A DNA stretch of 64,000 bases from Magnolia sinica (lineage: Eukaryota > Streptophyta > Magnoliopsida > Magnoliales > Magnoliaceae): NCBI RefSeq assembly GCF_029962835.1, contig NC_080582.1, forward strand, positions 70,056,177-70,120,176, in the 5' to 3' direction. Numbering within the stretch: position 1 is the first letter of the stretch; each line of letters starts with the position of its first letter. The translations under genes were made by a program, and so were the position numbers. The notes beneath the pieces were generated by a model. It ran no database searches. It had not been told where the DNA came from and saw only the letters and a list, made by a program, of their open reading frames with translations. Positions 22,240 to 32,814 of this stretch are shown piece after piece.

Positions 22240-22425
22240 ATGTTATCATGCAGTGACCTCAACTATTTCTAATGGTTGGTATTCAATCACCATTATTTCT
22301 TTTGGTGTGGTCCCAAAAAGATTTGGATCTATATCATTTTTGGATCATATACTAAAATGAGCTGCCAAAACAGATGGAGGGCCTGGATGCAAGGAATATA
22401 CCTCAAAGTGGGCCCCACGTAGGTT
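22240..22425. mobile_element. Right half of a GTGGGCCC-family MITE
   Basis: Only the right-arm landmarks remain: ATTTCTTTTGGTGTGGTCC, TTTGGATCTATATCATTTTT, AAAATGAGCTGCCAAAACAG and GTGGGCCCCAC. Confidence 0.55.
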
Positions 22426-22464
22426 CCACCAAAGCCGCGCCCGAAAAAAGAGGTTGGTCGGGCC

Positions 22465-22967
22465 TGGAAAGAGAATCGCGTCCTTGTGCGGCCCACCGTG
22501 ATGTAAAGATTTTATCCATACCCTACATCCATTTCTCCCAATCATTTTAGGGTAGGATCCAAAAAATAGGAAGATCTAAGGGTCAAGTGGACCACATTAC
22601 GGGAAGCAGCCTTGATAATGACGCCCACCGTTGCGACCTTCCTAGGGCCCACGGTAGGACCCACCATGATATTTATTTGCCATCCAATCTGCTTATACGG
22701 TCTCCTAGACGTGGACGAAGGGAAAACGCAAATATCATCTTTATAGAAACTTATCCAGCTTCCAGGAAATTTTCAATGATAAGAATTTAATTACCACTGT
22801 GTGGTCCACTTGAACCTTTTATCTATCTCATTTTTGGGATCATGCCCTAATACAACCTGAAAAAATGGATGGAGGGCGTGGATAAAACCCATGCATCATG
22901 GTGGGCCCCACAGAACCACTGCCCGGACCGAGTCTGTACAGGCGGGGGTAGGACGCAATCCGCTTCC
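22465..22967. mobile_element. Mutator-like MITE with GCGGATTGCGTCC ends
   Basis: The right end GGTAGGACGCAATCCGCTTCC is the inverse of a decayed left end GGAAAGAGAATCGCGTCC. The standard inner body lies between (GTGCGGCCCACCGTGATGTA ... CATGGTGGGCCCCACAG). A second element with the same end begins at 25421. No matching target duplication was found. Confidence 0.6.
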
Positions 22968-23248
22968 CTACAGTTCATTTGCGAGGACACGAGGCACGAT
23001 TAAGCGATATCAGAACCGCTTATCAGCAATCCCAGAAAACGCAGATGCTTCAACAGCTCCGCAAAAAATAAAATGAACGGTTAAGAGAGAATATCCAACG
23101 GTCAAAATAAATTTTCCGTCTGAATTCTGGCGCACCTGATGATCATCATCGCTGGTACAATCTTACACATGTGTGGCGCAACTCCACGTTTGAAGCATGG
23201 AATCAGGTAGTTTGGAATACACCGGCCAAATCGTGGGCCCCTGATTCT

Positions 23249-23545
23249 AATGGCCCCACCATTATGCATGTGTTACATCTACACCGTCCATCCATTTTGG
23301 CATGAGCCAAAAAAAATAAAATAAAGCAGATACAAAATTCAAGCAGACCATATCACAGAAAGCAGTGGGACTAAACATTCCTAGGGCCCACCGTAATATT
23401 TATTTGTCATACAACCTTTCCATAAGATCACACAGACGTGGATGAAGGGAAAACACAAATACAAGCTTGATCCAAAACTTCCATGTCACTGACGAAGTTT
23501 TCAATAATAGGAATTCAATCCCCACTACTTAGTGTGGTCTGAGGG
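23249..23545. mobile_element. GTGGGCCC-family MITE, right arm lost
   Basis: Left arm GGCCCCACCATTATGCATGT..CACCGTCCATCC and central landmarks are present. It breaks off after AATAGGAATTCAATCCCCAC. Confidence 0.55.
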
Positions 23546-23607
23546 TCAGGCTTCAATGGATCCCAAAGGCCAAGATCCACTAAGAATAGTGGGATTCCTA
23601 ACCGTGA

Positions 23608-24165
23608 GGCCCACCGAGATGTATGTGTCCTATATTAACACCGTTCATCCATCTTGAAGACTCATTTTAGGATACCAAAAAAGGAAGGAGATCCGAATCT
23701 CAGGTCGACCATACTATAGGAACCCATGGTAATCACGTATTAAAAACTTCATGTGGGCCACAAAAGTTTTAGACCAAGCTCATAGTAGTGTGGTCTCTTC
23801 ATCCAAGTCTTTGTCACCATATCATCAGGTTGGGTGGCAAATAAAAATTCTATTGGCCCCATAAAGTTTTAATGATGGGGATTCAATCATGACTGTTTCA
23901 TGTAGTATGGTCCACCTAAGATTTGGATCTATTTTGCTTATGAGATCATACATTAAAATGAGCTGTCAAAATGGATGATTGATGTGGATGTAAGGCACGT
24001 AGATCACAGTTGGCCCCATAGTTATGGGCTCTACCCAAACCATGGACGTAGTATGGCCTACCTAGTTTTGGATGTGTCTCATTGCTTGAAATTATCACTA
24101 AACATTGGGCAGACAATGTAGATATAACACATCATCATGGTGAGGCCATAGAACTTTGCCATGTC
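23608..24165. mobile_element. GTGGGCCC-family MITE plus an extra right half
   Basis: A full-length body spans 23608-24025 (GTGAGGCCCACCGAGATGTA to ..GTAGATCACAGTTGGCCCCA). A second partial right arm follows at 24044-24165 (GTATGGCCTACCTAGTTTTG .. CATCATCATGGTGAGGCC). Confidence 0.55.
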
Positions 24166-24204
24166 AAAACACTACCTAGGCTAGTGTTGTTGATGGTGTT
24201 TGCC

Positions 24205-24873
24205 TAGAGTTGTACATGAACCGGGTTAGCTCGGTTAACTTGCTCAACTCGATTTTAAAAAGCTGGATTTGTTTCGGTTTGAAGTTGACTTCGAGCCTAG
24301 TCAAGTTGATTTTTCGAGCTCAAAAAAGTTTCAATCCGAGTTAGAGCTTGTCTGAACTTGAATTGACTCGAATCAAACCTCAACTTAAATTGATCCAGTT
24401 CAGTGGCTTGATTATTTTGATATTGACGTTGCTCACCAAGTGTTCGATGAAATTACTTACCAATGTATTGTTTCGGTTGTGTACATTTTATGCGGGATTA
24501 ACTGGTGGCAAGGAAGGTATGAATATAAAACAAATCACTCCAAAAAGAAAACATTACATGATAAAACTATCTTCATATCTTGATTTTGATGTTACCTACC
24601 GAGTGTTTGATGATATACATGTAAAATGTTGTTGTTATATGCAACTGTTTTGCATACTGTGAGAAATTGAAGGTGCACTCCATGCGTTTGAGAAAATGTC
24701 GCACATGCTCAAATTCGGGTTGAACAGCCTGAGTTGCTAACCGGACCTAGCCGAGTTGATTAGTCAATCAAGCTAGAGGATTGAGCCAAACCGAGTTCGA
24801 GCTAAGTTAGCTAGTGGCCGAGCCGAGTCAAGTTGTGCCAAGCTCGACTCGGTTCAACTCGTGTACAGCTCTA
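24205..24873. mobile_element. Complete hAT-type GAGCTCG non-autonomous element
   Basis: Inverted ends TAGAGTTGTACA...TGTACAGCTCTA with 8-bp flanks TGTTTGCC / TGTTTCCC (7 of 8 match). This is 669 bp and has no transposase. The size and 8-bp duplication fit the hAT superfamily. Related copies are at 21688 and 63519. An open frame inside (24348-24662) has no domain. Confidence 0.7.
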
Positions 24874-24901
24874 TGTTTCCCACACCATCCAATTCCTATC
24901 A

Positions 24902-25407
24902 GGAGCAGATTAGGTGGGCCCCTGCCTCACCAAAGATGGTGTGTCTGCCACCTTGATCTATACATTCTACATCCATGCCGCCGATCCATTTTTCCGTATC
25001 ATTTCAGAGCATGCAAAAATGAAGCAGATCTAACTCTAAGATGGACCATACTACGGTAAGAAGTGGTGATTGAAGACCCTACCATCAAAAACTTACGAGG
25101 GCCCACCTTAATGTTTCCATAAATTTACCATCCAACCTGTTGACAAGTTCACGTAAATTTAGATGAAGGTGAAAATCAGATATCAGCTTATCCAAAATTA
25201 TATAGCTCATTAATGGTCAATCACCCCTAATTTCCTAATTCCTAGTGTATGGTTCACTTGAAAGCTGGATCTGCCCTATTTTTGAGCTCATGCCCTAAAA
25301 TAATATGAAAAACACGGATGAACTATGCGAACGCAGAATAAATATATCAAGGTGCAGCCCACTGGAAAGGCCGCACCGGCTTAGGTGAGGCACCTAATCC
25401 GCACGTA
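24902..25407. mobile_element. Mutator-like MITE with GCGGATTAGGTG ends
   Basis: Left GGAGCAGATTAGGTGGGCCC..CCTCACC mirrors right GGTGAGGCACCTAATCCGC. The common body lies between (CACCTTGATCTATACATTC ... AATATATCAAGGTGCAGCC). Target duplication was not resolved. Confidence 0.55.
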
Positions 25408-25420
25408 CGCCTCAAAAAGT

Positions 25421-26475
25421 GGAAGCGGATTGCGTCCTGCCCCATGGACGGAATCGGTCCAGGCAGGGCTCTGTGAGTCCCACCGTGATCCATGTATGTT
25501 ATCCAAGCTATTCATCAATTTTTTCAGATCATTTTAGAACATAAGCCCAAAAATGAAACAGATCCAAGAATGAAGTAGACCACAAAGTGAGGATTAAACA
25601 CCTACCATTAAAAACTTCTTAATGGCCACAGAACTTTTTGATCAGGTGTGCATCTGTATTTTTCATTTATTCAGGTTTGTGTGATATAGGGCTCTAGCAA
25701 GTTTTCAATGGTATGGTCCACTTAAGCCTTGCATTGTCTCGTTTTTATTCTCATGCCATCATATGATATGAAAAAAAATGGATGAACAGCGTGCATAAAA
25801 CCCATACATCAGGGTCAGCCTCACAGAGCCCGTGCCCGGACGGAAGCGGTTGGCTGGTGTACCACTCACCAGCTATATAGCTGGTGTAGATACGGGTCGT
25901 GCGAAGACGGGCGCCGACGCTCCTCGAGCTCTGAGTTGTATTAACGGTTCAAATGAGATCAAAGTTACATGCTATACAATGATGTATTTGTTATATCTAT
26001 ACCATTCATCATTTTTTTGAAATCATTTTAGAATATTATACAAAAAATGAATCATATTGGAAGCTCAAATGGACCACACCGAAAATAGCAACGAGGATAA
26101 TAATTTTCACCGTCAAAAAATTTATGGGCCCACCATAACATTTATTTTCCATCCAATCTATTAATAAGGTTAAGAATATACGAATAAAGAGGAAAAAGAA
26201 ATTGCATATTGACCCGAAACTTCTGTGACCTGAAAAGGCTTTCGATGGTAGAAGTTTAATCCACCACTTTTTTTGCAGTGTGATCCAATTGATTTTTAGA
26301 TCTATTATTATTTTTCGGTTCAAGCCATAAGACGAGCTCTCCAAATGGATGGACGGTTTGGATATAACGCATACCTCATGATTTGACCCACAGAACTTGC
26401 TGGTGTGTGGTACACCAGCCAATCCGCTTCCTACGCGGACCAATTTCCTTCCAATCCAAATTCAACAAATAAATG
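25421..26475. mobile_element. Mutator-like MITE with GCGGATTGCGTCC ends, split by a later MITE
   Basis: The left end GGAAGCGGATTGCGTCCTGC is intact. The inner subterminal GAATCGGTCCAGGCAGGGCT mirrors AGCCCGTGCCCGGAC at 25827-25841. After the inserted element the mirror resumes as CGGACCAATTTCCTTCC. So the right terminus was interrupted by the 25842-26431 insertion, and its outermost bases are decayed. Confidence 0.6.
25842..26431. mobile_element. Mutator-like MITE with GCGGATTGGCTGGTG ends
   Basis: Inverted ends GGAAGCGGTTGGCTGGTGTA and TACACCAGCCAATCCGCTTCC. The 9-bp flanks TGCCCGGAC / TACGCGGAC match at 7 of 9 positions, as expected for an aged Mutator-type target duplication. The body shares the common landmarks. 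The right edge is 180 bp upstream of the DUF868 TATA box. Confidence 0.7.
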
Positions 26476-26610
26476 TCCATTAACCATAACTCACGGCAGT
26501 TAAATCAACTCTACCCGAAGTGGGTCCCACAATCTGAACGGTTTAAATCGACGAGATCTGCAATGTGTGAATACCGTAGTATAAGTATAGACCATCACAC
26601 TCTGCCGGAA

Positions 26611-26618
26611 TATATAAA
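26611..26618 (+). promoter_or_regulatory. TATA box of the DUF868 gene
   Basis: TATATAAA lies 131 bp upstream of the start codon. A start of transcription near 26640 would give a leader of about 110 nt ending in a CTCTCTCT tract. Confidence 0.65.
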
Positions 26619-26748
26619 AATAAAACTCCCCTTGTAAGAATCATCCGCTGCAAAAATCCCTCTTAAAACTGCTAGCTGTATTTTCTTTTCTTCATCACCC
26701 CAACCAAAATAATACAATACAGACTCATCTCTCTCTCTCTCAAGAAAG

Positions 26749-27780
26749 ATGTCTGATCCAATCCCTTCATGTTTCCGTGGAATGGCCGATCCACCCACAG
26801 CGAATTCCAATCTCACAACCTCTCTCTACCACACCGATCTCGGCCTCGCTGTCCTCACCTGGTCTCGCACCTTCATCTACCACAACCTAACCATCGACCT
26901 CCACATAAACCACAACAACAACCACAACGAAACCAACATTGCATCCTTTAGCCTCCATCTAAACCCCTGGCTCTTCTGGAAGAAACAAGGATCCAAAACA
27001 TTCCATCTCAACAACAACAACAAAACCCCTTCTACCACAACAATTGAATTCCACTGGGATTTCACCAGAGCTAAATTCCTTTCCGGCCCTGAACCCCACA
27101 CCGGATTCTTCATTGCAGTCACCTTCAATGGAGAAATGCTATTGCTCATCGGCGATTCTGACAACACTGCATACTCCAGGACTAAATCCCGCAAGCCTGC
27201 AAAGAACTCGTCACTGCTGATGCGAAGAGAGCACGTGTTCGGCAACAAGGCCTACTCCACGAGGGCGATGATCGGCGGCAAGATCTGCGATATCTTGATT
27301 GAATGTGGCGGTGGGGGTGGGCCACGTCACGAGCCGAGGCTGTCTATCAGCATCGATGGGAAGAGGGTTTTGCAGGTGAAGCGGCTGAAGTGGAAATTTC
27401 GTGGGAATGAGAAATTGGAGTATGATGGAGTTCCGGTGCAGGTGTGGTGGGATGTTTATAACTGGGTGTTTGAGGATGCGGTGGATGGGCATGCGGTGTT
27501 TATGTTTAGATTTGAGAAGGAGTTTGGAGGGGAGGAGGATTGTGATAGGAAGGGATCGGGATCGTGGCAGGCGATTGGGATGGGATTGAATGGGTTGGAG
27601 AAGGAGAAGATGAAGATGAAGAGGAAGAAGAGTTTGTTGAAGACGATGAGTTCGTCGTCTTCATCGTCGTCGGCGTCGTCGGGGTGTAGCTCGTCTGTGA
27701 TGGAATGGGCGAGTATGGAGGAGAGTGAGATGCAGAGCTCAGGTGGGTTTTCTTTGATGGTATATGCTTGGAGAAGTTAG
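26749..27780 (+). CDS. DUF868 family protein (intact, intronless)
   Basis: This plant-specific family has no established biochemical function. The 343-codon frame is uninterrupted and has the family order: an N-terminal PSCF motif; SLYHTDLGLAVLTWSRTF (about residues 24-41); SLHLNPWLFWKKQGSKTF (about 67-84); IEFHWDFTRAKFLSGPEP (about 98-115); GFFIAVTFNGEMLLLIGD (about 118-135); SLLMRREHVFGNKAYSTR (about 154-171); RLSISIDGKRVLQVKRLKWK (about 196-215); and VQVWWDVYNWVFEDA (about 229-243). A low-complexity Ser tract (about 300-315) precedes the conserved tail (EWASMEE...GFSLMVYAWRS). The length is normal for the family. No signal peptide or membrane segment is seen. The start is the first ATG after the TATA box. 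The 5' half uses mainly C-ending codons, the 3' half mainly G-ending ones. Confidence 0.95.
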   Translation: MSDPIPSCFRGMADPPTANSNLTTSLYHTDLGLAVLTWSRTFIYHNLTIDLHINHNNNHNETNIASFSLHLNPWLFWKKQGSKTFHLNNNNKTPSTTTIEFHWDFTRAKFLSGPEPHTGFFIAVTFNGEMLLLIGDSDNTAYSRTKSRKPAKNSSLLMRREHVFGNKAYSTRAMIGGKICDILIECGGGGGPRHEPRLSISIDGKRVLQVKRLKWKFRGNEKLEYDGVPVQVWWDVYNWVFEDAVDGHAVFMFRFEKEFGGEEDCDRKGSGSWQAIGMGLNGLEKEKMKMKRKKSLLKTMSSSSSSSSASSGCSSSVMEWASMEESEMQSSGGFSLMVYAWRS

Positions 27781-27869
27781 ATTTGAATTGGGTTTCTGTC
27801 TTCTTCTTCTTCTTCTTCTTCTTTTTTTTTTCTAATTATTGACTGCTGATTCATTGATGCATATAACCC

Positions 27870-27875
27870 AATAAA
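27870..27875 (+). terminator. Poly(A) signal of the DUF868 gene
   Basis: AATAAA lies 90 bp after the stop, downstream of a (TTC)n tract at about 27800-27822. Confidence 0.6.
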
Positions 27876-28099
27876 GGAAAACAGAAATGGAGAAAAAAAT
27901 TGTTATTGAAATGATTATTTATTTATTTTTTATTTTTATTTTTATTATTATTATTATTTTTTTTGTAGGGGGGGGGAGGTACTTGTGATTTTTAGAAATG
28001 GTTTTGTTGTGGTGAGTTCTTGATTCTAGATTTCAATTCTCTCTCCCTCTTTCTCTGTATTGAAGAAGAACAAAAAAAAAGGAGGTTTTTTTTTTTTTG

Positions 28100-28149
28100 T
28101 ACCAAATATCATGAAATTACCAAATATCAAGAAATTTCATGATATTTGG
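28100..28149. repeat. Perfect 18-bp inverted repeat
   Basis: ACCAAATATCATGAAATT at 28100 is the exact inverse of AATTTCATGATATTTGGT ending at 28149. A third, direct near-copy (ACCAAATATCAAGAAATT) lies between them. This may be a very short MITE or a 3' hairpin. Confidence 0.85.
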
Positions 28150-28250
28150 TGCAACCAAACGCACCCTTTATCGTTGTGTTTTCTTCATTTTAATTGAGGA
28201 AAAGAATAATCTACAGTACACCGCATGATGTGTGGTACAACACCCGAGTT

Positions 28251-28668
28251 CTGTGGGGCCACCGTCTTGTGCGTGAAATCTAGTCCGTCCATCCGCTGCG
28301 TTGTTTCATGTTCCCAGAATCTCCGGGATCTGAAACCCAGGTGGGTTATAATACGTGGAGTGCAGTTCAATCACGCTTGCATCCTCAAAGTTCGTGCAGT
28401 TTGGCCAGCTTGAGATTATATCAGGCTGGATTTTAGTTTGTGTCTTTATCTTGGTTAGGATCACGTTATTAACGGTTTGGATGGAATAAAAATTGTATGG
28501 TGGGCCTGCAAACAAACCTATGGCTTTATACCCTTTCCATTGTTCCCTGTGGTGTGGCCCACCTGAGTAGTGGATATTATTGAGTTTTGGATCCATGGCT
28601 TAAAGTCGGGTTTGTCACGTAATGGACGGTTGGATGTTACACATACAACATGACGGGCTCTATGGAGC
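28251..28668. mobile_element. GTGGGCCC-family MITE body
   Basis: Left arm CTGTGGGGCCACCGTCTTGT..GTCCGTCCATCC; right arm ATGGACGGTTGGATGTTACA..CATGACGGGCTCTATGG. Inner CCCTGTGGTGTGGCCCACCT is typical of the family. Confidence 0.6.
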
Positions 28669-29537
28669 TTGGGGGAGAGAGAGGTGTAATAGTGTAAGAA
28701 AATCAGTAGAGAGTAGAGAGCAGAGAGAGTGATGTTTACACCCTTCTTGTTGATAGATGGACCCTTTCTTGCTACTGTTTTCTACGAGAGGTGAGCAAAC
28801 TACTGCCGGCATAGGGTATCCAAGCCGTGCAAAACGGTGGGCCCACCTGTCGAGTGCAGTCCACTTATCAGGTGTGCCAAACCGTCGAAATTAATCAATG
28901 GATTCCCAGCCGTCCGAACCCATATAGGGTGGGGCCCACACATACGTAATGAAAGCTGGTACAATTAAAAGTTGTAATATTGTATAGGAGGATTAGATTA
29001 AAAGGGGTGCATCTAATCAAATAGAGGGCTGTGGATATCAAATCCTTCTCTCTGATGCTAGAAAATACTCGAGAGACTGATAGTTCGCCACCATTTTAAA
29101 AAATGGTGGTGACTCACATTCCACACGTTTGGGACCCATCCATGGCTATCCAGACCATTAAAGTTAAAGGACATAGTGTGAATGGAGGATTTATCTTAAA
29201 TCACACTGATCAATCAATCCTAACCATCCAATTAGTATAGCACGTGTCCCTTGTTCCAAGTGCCCAATCGGACGGTTAAAATCAATTCCTCAGTATGATT
29301 TTTGGGGTCATGCTTAGATCTAGGTTCTGGTGTACGGTCCAAGAATCACCACCATTTCTACAATGATGATGAAGGGTCACGTGCGCCTAGCCCCTCGTTC
29401 TTCGGTCCTTATTTTTTTATGTGGTAGAGGGGGCTGAGGGACGCATGTGAGGGTGGGGCTGCTGTCGTCCTTTTCTGTAGGCTTTATAGATAAAACGTTC
29501 CTTTCTCTCTTGTTTTCTTCCTTTTACTTTCTCTGTC
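28669..29537. other. Intergenic, no gene seen
   Basis: Contains a 10-bp-arm palindrome at 29088-29109 (CCACCATTTT-AA-AAAATGGTGG) and scattered CCGTCCA remnants. No coding family. Confidence 0.4.
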
Positions 29538-29945
29538 TTTAATACTCTGGCTGGTATGCAGCTTGATACACAGGCACTTAGAAACTGTACATGTGGCATA
29601 CATTAAATCAAATTAAACCGATTAAATTGTGGAATCCAATTTGGCTAAGTCACGTTCCCAGAATTAGAATGTTTGAACAGTCCAAACCTCTGATTTTTTG
29701 ACACTTTCTTGTTCAAATATGACCATTGGATTTTTTATTAATATTTAACCGTTGAATTAATGTCTAACGATCTGACAACCATATGACGAAATAACTTAGG
29801 TTTTTTTTTTTTTTTAATAGTGATAAAAGTAAACATGAACGTAATTTGGACGTCTTAATTTGAATTACTTGTATGCCACGTCTGCAAATGCACAGTAATT
29901 TGTTAGTGCCTGTGTATCATTCATCATACTCTGTCAGAGTATCAG
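29538..29945. mobile_element. ATACTCTGGC-ended MITE, copy 2
   Basis: The left arm AATACTCTGGCTGG..TACACAGGCACTTAG is the inverse of the right arm TTAGTGCCTGTGTATC..ATACTCTGTCAGAGTATC. Confidence 0.7.
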
Positions 29946-31589
29946 AGATCTTCTCCTTTTAAATAAAAAATCGGACACTGAAACAGATGAGAACAGAGGA
30001 GTTGCAGTAGCCCTACGTTGATCGGACCACGTTTTGACCGAACATGGGTGCATATTGTTACCCTCGTGATGGAACGAATATGCAGTAAATACCCAAATGG
30101 CATTTGGTTGGGTCCCATTTGCATATAATAAGTTCCACGTTTCTGTGATCTGGAACGTTGGTCTGATGGGCCACATTGTTGATGGGGTGTTCCAATGATT
30201 ATCAGATTGGAAGATCATAGCCTTAGATCACTGCATTACAAAACTTGGAACGGTCCTAATTCAATTAAAAGTAAGCAACGTTCGAAGGATTGATATGGTA
30301 GAGCCGTACAGATACACGCACATGTAAATACGAATACGTGTGTAGGATCTGATCTCTCCATGAGTTTGGAAATAATGCTTAGATCTTCTCCGTCGAAAGT
30401 CAAACAATATCACTCTGGCCCACCTGAAGTTTGAGATAGCTAGATGTTTATGGTAGAGTGTATGTCACGTAATGGATGGCTCAGATCTGACTGTTTCACG
30501 TTGTGACCCGTTCGCCTCCGTGTGGATGTGTACGGTCCCACACGATATTAAAGTGCCAATTTATATGTGGGCCCAAGGAATCCTAGTTATGATCATGGTA
30601 GACCGTTGGATGAGACGTCCACCCTATTCGGATGATCCCAGCCATTTAAACAAGGAGTTGTGTAACCGGGACGATTACGCAGCTATTTTTATTTTTACAG
30701 TCCACCCAAACGAGGACTTGAAAAATTGTATGGTTGCGATCATCTAATCACGGCTACTTTCAGGTGCTGTGAATTCGACAGTGGATCCATGCCATCCAAC
30801 GGTCATTATTGATAACAGGATGATCCAGCTTGGCTCCACGTGTAATTAGTACCACAATAATCCTTAACTCTACAAACCATGAGATATTATTCTCTTCCAT
30901 GGTGGGGCTAATAAGATCGATGGTCTGGATGATGACACGTGTATGTGGCCGTGAAGTCTGAAATGACGAAAATGCCCTTGTATCTTCGTTATTAGCATCA
31001 ATGACTAGACAGCCCATGTGCTGAAGCAAGCCTTAAGGCTTAAGGTTCGTTAGGTCATAGAAGAATGTAATAGTCTGACGGCTAAGTTGACGATTTGACC
31101 GACAAAAATACAACAAATTTGTGTACAATGGTACAAATGTGTAATATTTTGTACCATTTTATTAACAAAAAGTAGAAAGAAAGGGTCTATCATTAATTAG
31201 GGTGGGTGTAAATAGCAACTCCTATTTATTGTTTCTTTTAATATCTTATTAAGAAGGGGTTGGGTAGAGGACAATTTCTTTCAATGTAGAAGCATGGAAT
31301 CGATAGATTATATTGAAGCTGGCAAAAACTACGAGAATCAACTAATACAGCTGCTGCATCATAAATTACAATACACCCATCATTTTCCAGCCAATGTGTT
31401 ATTTGTATAGAATATCCTGTTCGTACAAAAGTGGGTCACAGTACCGTGATTATCACATCGCATAAAAATAGGGCTGAAGGACTAACTAATACCGCTGGCT
31501 TTACATTGATATCGTGGATGTGTTGATCTGTATATGTGGATGTACCTGATCTTCATACCAGGTGCTCCCACATTCTGTATGAATGTGGT
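29946..31589. other. Intergenic, no gene seen
   Basis: Open frames up to 94 codons lack any recognisable family. Several CCGTTGGAT / CCAACGGTC remnants suggest old MITE debris. Confidence 0.4.
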
Positions 31590-31597
31590 ATTCTAAT

Positions 31598-31778
31598 TAA
31601 GGGTGCAGACGGGTAGGTTTGGTTGGGTTCTAAGGTGAAATCGGAACCGAACCGTTCTTAACGATTATAGGAAAATCGAAACTGGAATCGGACAGTTAGT
31701 ACCCTAGACCTGAACCATTACAACTGGTTCAGTTCTGGATCAGTTTTATAGTTTTGGGCTTTTTATAATCCAACCCAT

Positions 31779-31810
<32 letters not shown>

Positions 31811-32239
31811 CTCGGCGGCGTCACAAGACGCAGACTCGCAACGACTGAGAGAGAGAAGCGTTGACCAGTGGCTGCCTAGCCAGAGGGTGGAAGGTGGTTG
31901 TCCGGTGGGTGAGAGAGAGAAGAAGAAGAAGAAGAAGAAGAAGAATGGATGGGGGCAGCCGCAACACTGCAGCAGGGGCGGTGTGTGAAGACTGAATGAA
32001 GAATGAATAATTTAGGTTTTTTTTTTTAATTTTTTGAAATATATGGTCCAGTCTTAGTTCGGTTCCACAGTTTGAATCTACAGTTCGGTTCGGTTCTGCA
32101 TACCCCCAAACTAAGAAACAAACTGAACTAATTGGTTTTTTGATTTTCGGAATCGGAATCGAAACCAGTGCACTTTAGAACTGGGTTTGGTTGATTCCGG
32201 TACGGTTTGCTGGTTCTACTGATTCAATGTGCACCTCGA
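31598..32239. mobile_element. hAT-type non-autonomous element with 8-bp target duplication
   Basis: Flanked by identical ATTCTAAT (31590-31597 and 32240-32247). Terminal TAAGGGTGCA mirrors TGCACCTCGA. The body is rich in GGTTCGGTTC-type motifs in both orientations and carries (GA)n at 31782-31810 and (GAA)n at 31919-31944. No transposase. Confidence 0.75.
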
Positions 32240-32359
32240 ATTCTAATGTATGACTTATTAGCAGGAAAAATCGGCTATCATAACTTTTCTTATGTGGCCA
32301 TTGTATCTTATCATTTCTAGTTGATAAAAAATACCATGGTGCAATAAGCCGGTGTGGTG

Positions 32360-32789
32360 GGAAACGGATTGGCTACTCTCCCGCCACCAGCCAATGGCTA
32401 GATCAAAAATTAGGTATATCCCAATCTCAAGTGGACCACATTACAGGAAACAGTGTTGAATGAACGTGAACCATTATAACTTTCGGCGGGGCCATGAAAG
32501 TTTTGGATCAAGTTGATCTTTAGTTTTTCCTTCACCTGGGTTTGCATGACTTAATTAACAAATTGGATGTCAAATAAAAAGTACAGTGGGCTTTACGAAG
32601 ATTTTAATGGTGGATATCCAATCACTATTGTTTTCCTGCGGGGTGGTCCACCTGAGATTTATATCCTTTCATTTTTGGGATCAACCCCCAAAATGATTTG
32701 TAAAAGTAGATGAATGGAATGGATAAAACACATACACCATGGTGGGCACACAGAGCATGGTGGCAGGGGAGAGTAGCCAATCCGTTTAT
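32360..32789. mobile_element. Mutator-like MITE, GGAAACGGATTGGCTACTC ends, copy 1
   Basis: Exact 9-bp duplication GGTGTGGTG at 32351-32359 and 32790-32798. Ends GGAAACGGATTGGCTACTCT and AGAGTAGCCAATCCGTTTAT are inverted with two terminal changes. 430 bp, common inner body. It lies 25 bp from the gypsy element's left end. Confidence 0.8.
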
Positions 32790-32814
32790 GGTGTGGTGTG
32801 GATTCATGTAGGAC

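Noticed and set aside
24348..24662. 104-codon plus-strand open frame
   Set aside because: It lies inside a non-autonomous hAT-type element, has no transposase motif, and is not open in the sibling copies.
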